64,000 nucleotides of DNA from Isochrysis galbana (GCA_018136815.1 CM030938.1:5294749-5358748); one strand, 5' to 3'; counted from the first letter of the stretch, positions 9,892 to 20,626 are shown. Numbers and translations: made by a program. The notes: generated from the sequence alone by a model not told the origin.

Positions 9892-11551
9892 TCACTCGCC
9901 ATTATGAGTGTTGGATCCTAGGAAGGGGCAGCTTCCGGCTCGCGAAGGGGATTTGAAGTCGTATAGGTGGATCCATAGATTCGCAGAATATTTGACGCCC
10001 TTCTCGACTGGCAATGCTTCGTGATGAGTCTTCCTTTCGCCCGACAGCAAGTCGTGAGCCCGGACAGAGGGCCACAATATGGCACGGCCGAGTTTGGGAG
10101 TGACGGTTAGATCTAAGTCAACAAATCGTGTACCACCGCCAGCCTGAGAATTTGTGGCAAGGGGGCCATCAATGATTGGACGTTGGGCCGCAAGACACCG
10201 TGTCGACAGAGAGGAGCCTATTTCTTGATCGCTTCCAGCAACGTGCTTAAAGCAAAAGAGCAGAGCACACCTCCACATCCGAAAGATAAACGAAGAATGT
10301 GTACACACGTACACCTTGCGGGGTCCAATGTGCCGTCTGCTGGTCATGGTGTGTCTTATAGAATTGGCCGGGCTCGTACCGGAGGATTTGGAAGTACTCT
10401 GCATTTTCCTCTGGCATTCGCGCGATTCGAGACATTCGGCGCGTTACTGCCTCGATCACTTGATTCCTCGTGCAACCATCTGAATCGTCACACCAGTATT
10501 GTGTCGATGTCCGTACGGGCGAGAGCTGGTCGCCTGCGAGAGATCGGACCAGCTTGTCTCCGGGGATGGCTATCATCGCCTTGGCTTCCTCTGGCGTGAT
10601 CAAATTTTCAAACTGGAGAATTGGTGGGTCCGACGATAGCAGTTTGGGCTCGTACTGTGGGAAATCCTGGAGTGCAGCCTGAAACATTTCGGTGAGGCCA
10701 CTCGGCGAAAGTACCCCAGCCACAGGATTGCGCCGCGCGCATGCGAAAGCTTTTTGTTTACAGACGCCGCAGGCTTTAGAGCAAGAGGACAGCATATATC
10801 GTCTGTTTGCCTCGCATTCACCCGTGGCGGCCCAAGCAGCACAGTCCTCGTTCTTGTCCTCGCACTCAAACAACTCACCGATGAGGTTTTGGTGTTCGCA
10901 GGTGCGGCACGTCTTTCGACACTGTGTGAGCATGAATGGCGCCTCACCACAAGCGCTCAGATTCCACCTTGCCAGCTCAGCACAGTCATCTCGCTCATCT
11001 ACGCACCCCCATCTTGCTTGTGCCAACGTACCGACAGCAAGCGCATCTTCCATCTGAGTCTGGGCTGCAGCAAGCTTGGGTGAAAGTGTCGGCTTAGACC
11101 AATCAACCGTTATGGGTACCAGACCATCTCGAGCGTTTGTCGCATCGGCCTCACTAGCCTGAGGGTGTTGCTGGTTCGACGGCTCTGGAAGCTTCCCAGC
11201 GCACGAGCGGGCACAGCTTGAGCCCATATATTTCGGGTTACGTGCGCACTCGCCGCTTGCCGCCCAATGAGCGCAGCTAGGATGCTTGTCCTCAAGTTCT
11301 TGCGGCTTCCCTGCATTCGTCGATAGGCTGTGCTCGCTCTGCGCTGTTCGAGCCTCCTCCTCGACGGGCTGACGCGCTGCCTCCGCTTCAGCGGGCCGGG
11401 GAGGGGCTGGATTCACCGGCGGAGGCGATGAGCCGAGATAGACAGCAGCAACGATCGCCACCACAAGAACGCCAAGAGCGCGCAGTGTGTAGGACCTGGT
11501 GGCCGATGCTTCTGGGGGCGATGCATTCAGCGCCTTCTTTGCCTCGGTCAT
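9892..11551 (-). CDS. Membrane prolyl 4-hydroxylase with ShKT domains
   Basis: Exons on the minus strand are 11551-10271 and 10143-9892, joined by a phase-0 GT-AG intron of 127 bases, giving 510 residues. Met 11551 is chosen because it starts a short cytosolic tail before one membrane segment (about residues 23-40), a type II ER/Golgi anchor. Three Cys-rich ShKT-like units follow, with patterns such as CAHWAASGEC, CAELARWNLSAC and CAAWAATGEC. The C-terminal half is a 2-oxoglutarate/Fe(II) dioxygenase. His-His-Asp in YKTHHDQQ and the distal His in KTHHEALPV are the iron ligands, and Lys in EKGVKYSANLW would bind 2-oxoglutarate. It likely hydroxylates prolines of secreted or wall proteins. The exon 2 junction restores the expected FVYLSDVE-AGGGTRF core. 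Confidence 0.88.
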
Positions 11552-11940
11552 GTGACGGGTCCAGACCGGGTGGTCAAACACGAGGGATGGGGAAGGAAGA
11601 ATCAACTCAGCGAGAGCGAGCAGCGGCAGAGCGAAAGGGTTGGGGGAGGGGATTTTTCTTCTTCTATTCATCGAATATAGAAAAGTTCCTTCTAGGGATC
11701 GTGATTTTGTTCTTTTGTTGGCGGTGTGCCGCAGGTGTGAACAAGTTAGAGACGTCTTCTTCTGTCTCACTTTCTTTGCGACACAAGGCTTCACATGGCT
11801 GAGATCTAGTAGTGACACGGGCATGCAACTCCGATCCCTCCTTGGCATGGCAAGTGGTGACCCGTCGGGCAGGTAGATGCAACAGTGCAACAGTGGTGTT
11901 ATTGTGTTATTGTTATTGATATTGAAGACGATAGTGGATA
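11552..11940 (-). promoter_or_regulatory. 5' flank of the prolyl hydroxylase gene
   Basis: The coding frame stays open upstream of the chosen Met but becomes low-complexity and Asn-rich near 11950, so it is read as leader. No TATA box or other motif can be asserted. Confidence 0.25.
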
Positions 11941-12258
11941 GTGGTGGCAACTAAATACTTAGTTCAGCATGGGGGGGCGCCTCGCGTCCCCCTTCTCAGG
12001 CACCAATTACCCTCCAGGGGGCCTGTCGGTCAACCCGATGCTCTGCCTTCTGGCATGAGTAGGGCAATCAACACAGCCATCCCGCCAGACCCCCAGTGGG
12101 CGCGGGTGCGCGGGTTGCGAGCCGCACTCCCAGGCCCGTTGTGGCCTGCTCTCGTACGGACTCCCCCCCCCCATCCCTGGTCGCCAGACAAACAGGGACC
12201 TCTGGGCGGCACCAAGGGCCAACGAGGCGAGCGAGGGAGAGGCAGGGGAGCCAGGGGC
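11941..12258. other. Repeat-rich intergenic DNA
   Basis: GC-rich DNA with homopolymer C and G runs; both strands have open frames of Gly/Arg/Pro composition only. Nothing gene-like was seen. Confidence 0.5.
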
Positions 12259-12334
12259 TTGTCGCATTCATCGTAGATGATGCGATTTCCAGGTTCTTAT
12301 CTCCAGGTCCTTCGCCGTGCGGCCACACGGTGAA
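12259..12334 (-). repeat. Dispersed repeat family F, inverted partial copy
   Basis: The reverse complement of the 3' half of the F units, from TGTCGCATTCATC to the GTGCGGCCACACGGTGAA block. Confidence 0.8.
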
Positions 12335-12503
12335 AAAAAATCTGAAGTTTCGGGGCTACACACCTATCGCTAGTTCGGTATACTCTACCGCCGTTCTGTT
12401 TCTCGACGAGAGGTCTCCCCCCCCCCCCCGGGTGTCGTCGGGTGTTTCCCCCGGTGAGTCGCCCGACGTAGGTCGGTTCGCCTCACTGGCCACTGGTTTT
12501 TCC

Positions 12504-12695
12504 CTCATTGCAACTTGTGGGGAGTTATAATGGGAGCTGGGGGTTTGCGAGGGGGGAGATTTGAAGTGATGCATATGTGTGTGTCTGTGCCACCACTTCA
12601 AGGCGTGCGGGCAGGTGCGCTGAGGGCTGAGGGGTGTCGTGATAGTACCGGGCTAGTGGGTAGTGGGAGTAGTGGTACTAACGCTCAGTTGTTGT
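12504..12695 (+). repeat. Dispersed repeat family A, copy 2
   Basis: Same orientation as 13846-14078. It contains TTGCGAGGGGGGAGA, GTGGGAGTAGTGGTACTAACGC and the terminal CTCAGTTGTT. Confidence 0.75.
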
Positions 12696-13345
12696 GATGG
12701 GCTGTGTAGAGCTGTGGCTGTGGTGCGGCTGGGTGTGAGTGGGAGGTGAGAAGTAACATGGGATGTATGGCTCACTTGGAGCGTGGGAGGGGAGACAACA
12801 GGGAGCGAAGGAGCACACGGGGACGGGGCTGGGATCGTGGGCACACTCTCGGTCGACATGGGGGCGTCGCAGCACAAGGACGGGGACGAGGAGCAGACGG
12901 GAGAGGCACAAGGGGGCGCTCGAGCGGCGATGCTGAGCGTACTTGGGACACCGAGGGAAAACCTTCTAATATTCTTACCGCACTCGCGGCGAATGGAACC
13001 ACTACCTACTACACATAGTACGTAGCATACTTTCTACACCCCCACTCCCCCCCCGCAAAATTATTGTTATAGTTTTAGCGTTAGCGATGGAGCGCGCGCC
13101 GACCGCTCCCACCTCCCAGCCCCCCGCCGCCACGACACCGAGGACTCGCACTCGTTGCTTGCGTCGAAGCGCGCGATGGGCGATGGGATCGTTGTCGTTG
13201 CGCTCGGTGCACTCGCCGTTCATGGCCATGAGGTTCGTGAGTAGAGAAAGAGGGGGAGGGCGGGGAGTGAGGAGGGAGAGAGCGGAGAGCGAGCACGACA
13301 CCGGGTTGATCGCTTGATCGTCGGAATTACTCACTTAAAAAGCGT
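12696..13345. other. Intergenic region with repeat G copy
   Basis: About 12963-13060 resembles 2008-2110, sharing CTTCTAATA, ACCGCAC, CGCGGC and TTTCTACACCCCC. Open frames on both strands are Arg/Ser/Pro-rich without recognisable domains. No gene is called. Confidence 0.45.
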
Positions 13346-13439
13346 TCTTTTATACGTCACCAATTGTCGGCTTGCTTTGCACTACGCTGCGCGCCTCGCG
13401 CCTCCGCCGCGTCTCGAGCCAAGAGATGCCTCGCGCCAA

Positions 13440-13640
13440 AATAACTTGCGTGGCAGAGTGCAATATGAATATCAATAGCTAAATAACATGAAATATGTGC
13501 CCAAATATGTAGTACAGATGGTCTATAAATAACCGTACATATGTTGGGGCAGGGCAATTTGGGCACCCAAATACTACCGCAGATTGTAGGGCCAAAAATC
13601 TGCCCAAATATGTAGAAAAATCTTTAAATATTCTGGCTTG
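13440..13640. other. AT-rich island
   Basis: A conspicuously AT-rich patch in GC-rich DNA, with CCCAAATATGTAG at 13500 and again at 13602. A diverged echo (CGCCCAAATATCC) lies near 32565. No ORF. Confidence 0.6.
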
Positions 13641-13651
13641 GGCCTACCCGA

Positions 13652-14078
13652 AAGGAGGAAACCTGAAACCTGGAATCTAGACCTGACAAACAGGCTAGAA
13701 GGAACGAAACGAGAACCCGATTTCTAGGCCGCTAGGGACGGACCCTACCAACTTAGCGCCAGAGCTTCACCGTGTGGCCGCACGGCGAAGGACCTGGGAA
13801 TAAGAACTTGGGGGAAAATCGCACCATCTAGGATGAATGCGACAGCCTCATTGTAGCTTGTGGGGATTATAATTGGAGCCGGAGGTTTGCGAGGGGGGAG
13901 AGATTTGAAGGGGTGAAGGGGTGCATAGGTGCATATGCATATGGGATGTGTCTAGTGACAACACACGTCAAGGTGTACGGGCAAGTGCGCTGAGGGATGT
14001 CGTGATAGTACCGGGGTAGTGGCTGGTGGCTAGTGGGAGTAGTGGTACTAGCTACTAGCTACTAACGCTCAGTTGTTT
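13652..14078 (+). repeat. Composite repeat F plus A
   Basis: Family F (13652-13846) runs directly into family A (13846-14078) without a spacer. This suggests that F and A are parts of one longer element, seen elsewhere only as fragments. It ends in GCTCAGTTG followed by TTTTATTATTATTATG. Confidence 0.65.
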
Positions 14079-14639
14079 TATTATTATTATGAAGATGGAA
14101 GATATGGTGGCTTCAGCTGTCAACTGCAATGACGAGCGGTACAAGTCTTCCGAGGACTTCTTGCGCAGCATGCAGCATGCGTGACCCACGGACAGCCCTT
14201 TGACCTTTGACGTCGGTTGGCTGCAGCATGTGAGACGCCTCGATGTGAGTGAGGCTGAGAGGCTGGGGCAGGTAGAGGAGGGGACTGCAAGAGATCCAGC
14301 AGACAGCAGAAGGGCTCTGCCAGCGGCTAGCGTGAAAATCAATGCGTGAATTGGACCCGAGTACTCGTACGATAGTACGAGGAATTCGTGCTACTTTGCA
14401 AACTCCATTTTTTGGGGGTGTCCCGCACCTCGCCCACTGCGAAAATCGGACCGTGAAACCACGAATGGACCCCAATTTTCTCTCGGGTGTCGTATGTACA
14501 CGTACGAGTGGGCCCTCAGTCGCTCAGATTTAGCTGGCGTAGGAGTAAGTCATGTGCAGGCGAGCAGGAAACGGTGAGAATAACGAGCTCGAGGTTTGAA
14601 AGCAGCGGAGGAAAGGAAAAGTCCGTCGTCGCAGCGCCG
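14079..14639. other. Upstream region of the coiled-coil gene
   Basis: No supported gene. The coding frame is open back to about 14487, but without coiled-coil character. There is an inverted GTACTCGTACGATAGTACGAGG at about 14362. Promoter elements could not be recognised. Confidence 0.3.
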
Positions 14640-16448
14640 ATGCCGCCGTCTGGGCTGACGGTCAGTATCCCGCGGGCGAGCTTTAGTGCCTCTACGCTCT
14701 CGAGCGCGCGAGAGCAAGCGCTTGCGCGGTCTCCTCGAGCCAAGCAATCGTCCCCCAAAGGCCAAGGGGACAGCCCATCCCGGCGTTACGAGCGGCCGAC
14801 AATAGCGAGCTCGAGCCGCTTCTCAGAGACCCAGCCTGCGACCTCCCCCGCGCGATCGATCACCGAAAAGCTCGCGGCTTCTGAAAAACTTCGAAGGGCA
14901 CTGGAAGCCGAGCTGGTCAGCCTCCGTCGGGCACTGCGCGCCGAGCAGACGCGTCTGGAGGAGACGGAGGCACATCGCGATGAACTTCTGGCTGGGCTTG
15001 CGTCCATCGAAAAGGATCTAGCAGCAGAGAGAGCATCGCGCGGTCAAATGGAGGCTATGATCCACAGGCTAGAAGCAATTGGCACACGAGAACGCGCTGC
15101 GACGAGCAACGCGGTAGGAAAGGTCGAGGCTATCCGCTCAAAGATGGAGGCACAGGCAAGGCTCCTGGCAGAAGCGGCCCTTGCGCGCGAGAAGATTCGT
15201 GACGAGACGGCCGAGGCCAATCGCCTTCTATCAGTAGCTAATGCTCAAAAGGCGGGCATCGAAGAACTGGCAAAGCGGGCGATGATCCAGCTCAAAGAAG
15301 TGCAAGGTGAGAAGGAAGCGCTCCGGTCCAAATTGGAGGCAGCCGAGAGGCGTGCAGAATCTGCGGCGGCGGAGGTGGCCCGACTGACAACCATAGTAAA
15401 GGACTCGGCCGAATCGCTCGCGACGGAGCGAGCTCACGCTCAGCACAGTTGCGCGCGTGCTGAGAGGTGCGAAGCGGCGCTTCAAGAGCTGAGCTCATCA
15501 CACGGGGAGCTCGGGCGCCTACGCGTCGAGCGAAGCGAGTGGTTGGTTGATAGGGCAAGGCTCAAGCACGTCGAGGCAGAGGTCGAAGAGTTGCGAGCTG
15601 AAATGCAGCGTAGCGAAACTGAAGCTCAAGCCGCAACCGACTTGCTCATGGCGCGCCACGCTGAAGAGCTCGCCAAAGCTGGTCACCAAGCTGCAACAGC
15701 CGCGAGCGACGCGTCGGCACTCCGAGAGGCGTTGCTGCGTGCAGATGGTGAACGCATTGGCCTTGAGCGGCTTGTTGAAGCTCTAAATGGGAGGGCAGAG
15801 GAACACAAGCTTGATCTGGCTGCGAAAGCAGCCGAGGTTAAGGCGGCATACTCAAAAGTCGAGGAAGAACGTGCTGGAGCAGAAGAGGCACGACGTGCTG
15901 CTGCTGCAGAGGTCAAAACGACAGAAGGTTTGCGAGATGCCTTGGGCGTGCAACAAGCGAACTACGAAAAGCTTCTTGCTGAGCTCGACGGTGCTCGGGC
16001 CGAATCTGCGGCCGCGGCGGAAGCACGTTCTGCTATGCAGACTGAGTTGACATTCCTTAAAAGCAAGCTGGCGCAAACGATGGAGAAGCTAGAGATGTCT
16101 GAAAAGAACGCAACGCAGCGCAGTGAAGATCTCGAACGCCTCCGCACAAATGCATTACAGTCTGAGCAAAGATGGCGCGAGGCAGATCAGGAGCGAGGCC
16201 GCCTCTGCGAGGCCATCGAGGCGCTGCAGCACGAGAAGGTCGCCCTTGAGCAACTGGCGCAACACGTGCATGCCGTTACCCAGTTGCTCCCGCTTCATGC
16301 CTCGGAGGACGGAAGACTCGTGGCCGTCCCATCAACACATAGTGGAGTTTGGACCCCCAGAACGAAAGATGGTGGTCTAGAAGGAAGCAATCGCCTCCAC
16401 TTTTCACCACCGCCATCTCACAGCCAAGTCCCTATTCCATCTTCCTGA
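14640..16448 (+). CDS. Long coiled-coil protein
   Basis: A single exon starting at Met 14640 encodes 602 residues. Residues 1 to about 80 are Ser/Pro/Arg-rich and disordered. From about residue 85 to 560 the chain is an almost unbroken Ala/Glu/Lys/Arg/Gln-rich heptad pattern (for example KLRRALEAELVSLRRALRAE and EKEALRSKLEAAERRAESAA), typical of a parallel coiled coil. The last 50 residues are again Ser/Pro-rich. It resembles SMC/myosin-tail or centrosomal/basal-body rods in composition only, so the role is unknown but likely structural. The frame is open further upstream to 14487, but the added residues look like leader. Absence of introns contrasts with several neighbours. Confidence 0.75.
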   Translation: MPPSGLTVSIPRASFSASTLSSAREQALARSPRAKQSSPKGQGDSPSRRYERPTIASSSRFSETQPATSPARSITEKLAASEKLRRALEAELVSLRRALRAEQTRLEETEAHRDELLAGLASIEKDLAAERASRGQMEAMIHRLEAIGTRERAATSNAVGKVEAIRSKMEAQARLLAEAALAREKIRDETAEANRLLSVANAQKAGIEELAKRAMIQLKEVQGEKEALRSKLEAAERRAESAAAEVARLTTIVKDSAESLATERAHAQHSCARAERCEAALQELSSSHGELGRLRVERSEWLVDRARLKHVEAEVEELRAEMQRSETEAQAATDLLMARHAEELAKAGHQAATAASDASALREALLRADGERIGLERLVEALNGRAEEHKLDLAAKAAEVKAAYSKVEEERAGAEEARRAAAAEVKTTEGLRDALGVQQANYEKLLAELDGARAESAAAAEARSAMQTELTFLKSKLAQTMEKLEMSEKNATQRSEDLERLRTNALQSEQRWREADQERGRLCEAIEALQHEKVALEQLAQHVHAVTQLLPLHASEDGRLVAVPSTHSGVWTPRTKDGGLEGSNRLHFSPPPSHSQVPIPSS

Positions 16449-17546
16449 CGTTCACCTCGTGAAGCTACTCGAGAACAAAATTTCGACACGTCCGAGCTAT
16501 CGGGAATGCGGGAGCGAGGGCGAGGGATAGGCGCGCAATAGCCAGCAAGGAAGCCGTGTGGAAAGTGTAGCCTTAGGCCCTAAGTGATGAAATGAAATGT
16601 GAGCTGGTGGAGTAGTCTTGGAAGAAGGCGGAGGCGGTTATAGAGCGCGGCAAATTAGAGCAGTATGACGAAGCCAAGAACAAGGAAGAATGTAACAATA
16701 ATCGCAGTCATAGCCAATGCAACTGAGTATTAGTATCAGTACCGCTACTCCCACGAGCCTGGTGTCGGTTGGTACTGGTACAAAGTACCATCCGTCCAAC
16801 GCCCACAGCGCACTTGCCGATACATCTTGAAGCTGTCGGAGCGCATGTCGTTTCATCATTCATCTTTGGAAACGGCTGGCGGAGGCGCACGTGCTGCTAG
16901 CGCGGCGTACGATTCTTCCGTTCTTCCGGGGAGACCGGGAAGGGCGCTCACCTGGAGACTGACCGGGAGAATGAGGAGAGAGAGAAAAATGATCGAGCAT
17001 GTGGAATTGACGGGTGACGGGCACGGATGTCGCATCCGTGAATCGACACTCGCACTCGTTCTAGTTCGAGTTCTAATTCTCATCTTTCGTTTGGGCACAT
17101 TTACCGTTTACCGTTATAAAGACCTTTTACTAAAAGTCTCGCATCGCGCGTGGCCATGTACTCCGCGCTGCGTGTTCCGTGCGCGGCAGGGGTGACTGAG
17201 AACCAACCCCCCCCCCCATGACACCGCACAACGGAGCAGCAGAGCAGCAGCGACCTCGCGAAGTCAGGGTACAAGAGGCCCAGAGTGAGCGCAGGCCGCG
17301 GCCTGCGCGGCAAGCGGCGACCCACCGCTCTCTCCCGGGAGAGAGAAAGTTCCTGCGAGCGCGGCGCGGGAAGACAACGCGCAAAATAAAGACCTGGCGG
17401 GCGTTCTTTCGTCTTGCTTTTGTTTTTGTTTTTGCGACCCGCGCTTTGGAGATCCTCATTTCCTATTTTTGAGACCCTGGAAATAAGGACTCCCGCGGAC
17501 AAGAGAAGTCGCGTAGACTGAGCCTTGTTATGCAGCCCTTCCCTCT
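16449..17546. other. Intergenic with diverged repeat A
   Basis: A diverged reverse copy of family A sits at 16716-16840 (CAACTGAGTATTAGTATCAG, then CTACTCCCACGAGCC). Reverse-strand open frames at 17101-17658 are basic and repeat-derived. No gene is called. Confidence 0.5.
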
Positions 17547-17618
17547 CGTTAGAAATTGTAGTCTTGTAAGAGGTCTTGTTGGCTAGCATCCCTAGCCACA
17601 TACACCGGACGAGCCATG
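17547..17618 (-). repeat. Dispersed repeat family C, partial copy
   Basis: It contains CGTTAGAAATTGTAGTCTTG, AGGTCTTGTTGGCTAGCATC, CCTAGCCACATACACCGGAC and GAGCCATG, matching one end of the copy at 20453-20626. The two copies bracket the gag-like sequence in the same orientation, as LTR-like ends might. Confidence 0.8.
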
Positions 17619-17749
17619 CCCTGCAGGCGGCGAGAGGTCTAGACATACGTAACATCACCTAAGGCACTTAATACCGCGTCTTAGAAGAAACCGCGGAGGA
17701 TATCAATGATGATCCCACGATATACAATAGAAGGCAACCCAAATTAACA

Positions 17750-18757
17750 CTAGCACAAAGGACGAATCACAGTCTCCAGCCCCCTTCTCTCCAACTCCCG
17801 GCCGAAGCAGCGCGCGCGGCCTCCCCGGAACCAGCTTCTCCGATAAAGAGGGAACTGGGAAAGGGGGAGGGGGTTGTCAGGGGTTAAGGTTGGGTAGTAG
17901 GGAGGTACACTAGCACACTGCCTCACGCCGCACGCGTAGCGGGGAATTTTAAGAAGATTTTTTTTTTGAAGTTCATTTATGGCGGCAAGTTGAAGTGCTG
18001 TGTGGTCGCAATTTGTGAGACATTGCAAGAGTTTGAGGCAGAAGTCGTCTTCGGATTTCGTCGCGTTGTCCGGACGATCGGAGTTTAAGCCAAAGAGATG
18101 ATGGGAGAAAGAGTGGATAGTGTTCTCATCGATGCCGACAGTGTCGAATGAGGCGTTGAACCAAAGGTTGTCAAGACCAAGAATGTCGAGAGAGGTAGTA
18201 GGAATCTTACATTGCGCTGTGAGAAAGATCCACGCGGCTCGGCCATCATTGGAATGACTGCGGAGGATGTGGTCTCTAAGGTGTTGATTAGTGAGATGGA
18301 AATATATCTCCTTGAAGAGGCGCTTGTTGCGGCGAGCGCGAAGCTTGGTCTGAGCGGCATTAGCATTCCCGTTCGTTGCACGCCAGACATCTCCACCGAC
18401 GTCGTGTCCCATTAGTGTTTGATATAGATCATTCTCGTCGTTGTCGCTTTGGATGGCAGCGAGCGAGACTTGGAAGGCTCGTTCAAAATGCTCGAATGGG
18501 CGACCGCGCTGTCCATCAAATGGGGGCGCAAGGGGGTATTTCTTGCGATCCCAGTCTTTATCATGTGTAGAGAGCATGAAGGCATCATGAATTGTGTCTT
18601 CGCGTTCTTGGGGAAATTCTCCCAAAAGATCATGAGATGACGACGAAGTGGTGTCGAACGGTGGCCTGCCGAAGTTTGGCAGCTCACAGAAATTTGATCG
18701 AATTTTAGGCGGGATTGAGAAAGGGGTCGAGCGCCGCGGAAGGATGGTGAATATCAC
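17750..18757 (-). pseudogene. Copia/UBN2-type gag-like fragment
   Basis: The 335-codon minus-strand frame reads a helical capsid-like protein: FEHFERAFQVSLAAIQSD, DENDLYQTLMGHDV, then DDFCLKLLQCLTNCDHTALQ. Regularly spaced Trp, Leu and His recall the gag (UBN2-like) domain of Ty1/copia elements. No Cys-His zinc knuckle follows. The end (about 17750-17940) is a low-complexity Arg/Pro tail. It is separated from the upstream part of the polyprotein by a stop near 18852. Confidence 0.5.
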
Positions 18758-18851
18758 GCGCGGTACGACCAGTCCTCGCCGAGTACGGCTGTCGGAGCGA
18801 TGGAGATTGCACCAGATGGCTTCGGCGATCAGTGCATGTTCGCCCGCGGGA

Positions 18852-19675
18852 TTAAAATAGAATTCCCAGTCGTCGTCTCCCCCAGGATAAAAATAGAATT
18901 GCCAGTCGTCGTCGGATGGTGCGGGGAAAAGTCCTCGGCCGGCCAGTTCCGCGCGGGGGGGTTCCCCTGCGGACGCTTCCTTGCGGGGCGAGGCTCCCCC
19001 ACGGTGCGCGCGCGGGGGGGGTTCCCCCCCTCCTCCCTCCGGAGTTCTTGTCGGCGTCTGCTGCGCGCGGGGGGGAATTCCTGTTCCCCCTCCGGAGGTC
19101 CGGTCGGCGTTCCCTGCGCGCGGGGGGGGTTCTTCTGTTCCCCCTCCGGAGGTCCGGTCGGCGTTTTCTGCGCGCGGGGGGGCGCGCGGGGGGGGGTTCC
19201 TGCCCTCCTCCCACTCCCACCGGAGCTCCTGTCGGCGTATTCTGCGCGCGGGGGGGAATTCCTGTTCCCCCTCCGGAGGTGCGGTCGGCGTGTTTTCCGC
19301 GCGGGGGGGGAATCTTAGACCTTTCGCCTGCGCCCTCTGCGAGTCCGTCTCCCAAGGGGGGGGGTGCAGCAGAGGTGGCAGCTATGCAGTTTGACGAAAC
19401 AGTGAGGAGGCGCGGGCAATCGTTCCCCAGGGGGAAGAGATTTTCCCCATTGCAGCAATGGGGGCTTCCTTGCTCGAGCTGCCCGACTTTGCAACGCTGT
19501 TGCGCCTGGTAGCAACCTCGCAGCCCGGTGCCTTCCGGGGAGATTCGACGCGCCTCGTAGTGGATGATGTGACCATCCGACACGGGTGACGACCTCGAGC
19601 GTCCCGACGCCTCGAGGGCTCTAAGAATAGATGCTGAGGGATGGATTTTGGGGTCATTCGATGTGGAATTGTGGT
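18852..19675 (-). pseudogene. Arg/Pro-rich middle part of the retroelement polyprotein
   Basis: It continues the frame interrupted by the MITE: HPSASILRALEASGRSRSS, then YEARRISPEGTGLRGCYQAQ. It then enters tandem Arg-Arg-Pro-Asp-Leu-Arg-Arg-Gly repeats encoded by the minisatellite at about 18950-19320, and stops at 18852. Confidence 0.45.
18950..19320. repeat. GC-rich minisatellite
   Basis: Tandem imperfect units of about 55-60 bases, each containing a GCGCGGGGGGG run and CCCCCTCCGGAGGTCCGGTC. At least five units are recognisable. The G-runs could form quadruplexes. Confidence 0.85.
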
Positions 19676-19683
19676 TTTGCCAC

Positions 19684-20201
19684 CCTAGATGTTAAACACG
19701 GTGGGTTAGGTCTAGAAACACACCAAAAACAGCTGTTTTTGGCTTTTTTGGAAACACGGTGAAACACAGTACCGAAAACAGCGGGTCATATATATGTATA
19801 TAGTAGCTAGTATAGTATACATATATATTTATAATATCCATCTCCCGTAGGCTCACAGCTCACAGCTACCGGTAGTTCCTGTGGGAGTGTAATTGTAATA
19901 ATTGTAACTGTCAAGCATAAGCATGATTGTGATTGATGATTGATTGTCTTGCATCCAACTAGGTGCTAGGTGGTAGGTGGTGGTAGCTAGTGGTGTAGTG
20001 GTGCAGGTGGGAGGCCAGGCAATCAGGTGGCGGGATTGATTATGCTCTGGCTCTGGCTATGGCCTCGCTCGCACGCTCACTCACCGCGCGCCCGCAGCGC
20101 GCAACCCTCTGTTCCGGACATGGGGGTCTCCTAGAAACACGGTGAAAAACACTGTTTTTGACTTCCGTAGAAACACACTGTTCCTGTGTTTAACATCTAG
20201 G
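19684..20201. mobile_element. hAT-like MITE, 518 bp
   Basis: Terminal inverted repeats are CCTAGATGTTAAACAC and GTGTTTAACATCTAGG. The flanks are an exact 8-bp duplication TTTGCCAC (19676-19683 and 20202-20209). The related copy near 38650 has the site once, unfilled. An 8-bp duplication points to the hAT superfamily. Inside are subterminal repeats of the TAGAAACACGGTGAAA type and an AT-rich TATATATGTATATA stretch (about 19787-19835). There is no transposase. Confidence 0.9.
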
Positions 20202-20580
20202 TTTGCCACCCTTGAACTGTCGAGTGCGGGCGGTTCTGGCTGTGGCTGTCACTGAAGTTGTTGGATGATTTGACCATGTGGTCCAGGTCCCACCACTTGG
20301 AGGAGCGTGTGGCGCGGTCGGCGGCCGCTGAGTCGAAGAAAAAATTTTCAACGAATTTGTCGAGTTTATTCGTTGTGGTGTTGTACCCTTGAGCGGCGTC
20401 GTCGAGCGCGCTGTGGTTGTAGAAGTTGGGGTGGTCTCTCGGCGGGGGTACCACGTTAGAAATTTTAGTCTTATAAGAGGTCTTGTTGGCTAGCATCCCT
20501 AGCCACATACACCGGACGAGCCATGCACCAACCGCGCACACCCCCATCGCGGGGTAGGGGCTCCGTTGCCGATGAGGCAC
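20202..20580 (-). pseudogene. Retroelement N-terminal ORF piece
   Basis: The minus frame from 20580 reads HPNFYNHSALDDAAQGYNTT, then KWWDLDHMVKSSNNFSDSHS. The same peptide is encoded at 38357-38700. It is interrupted by the MITE after TVQGW. No known domain. Confidence 0.5.
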
Positions 20581-20626
20581 GGTCCCTCAGCACTAGGATT
20601 AAACTAGGACAACAAGAAAACTCTGA
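20453..20626 (-). repeat. Dispersed repeat family C, longest simple copy
   Basis: The core blocks are TCAGAGTTTTCTTGTTGTCC, AGTGCTGAGGGACCGTGCC, CAACGGAGCCCCTACCCCGC, TGGCTCGTCCGGTGTATGTG and CTAGGGATGCTAGCCAACAA on the minus strand. The family also occurs at 17547, 38166, 47134 and 60792, and partially at 61420. Confidence 0.85.

Larger units (their letters stand above)
17547..20626 (-). mobile_element. Decayed gag-type retroelement with nested MITE
   Basis: The minus strand carries a broken polyprotein in three pieces: 20580-20202, 19675-18852 and 18757-17750. Family C sequence lies at both outer edges. A full-length relative of the first piece lies at 38166-38796, where the sequence is not interrupted by the hAT-like MITE found here. 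No RT or integrase is visible, so the element is non-autonomous or internally deleted. Confidence 0.6.

Noticed and set aside
18950-19320. CRISPR-like array
   Set aside because: Units are contiguous GC-rich minisatellite repeats without unique spacers, in a eukaryotic genome.
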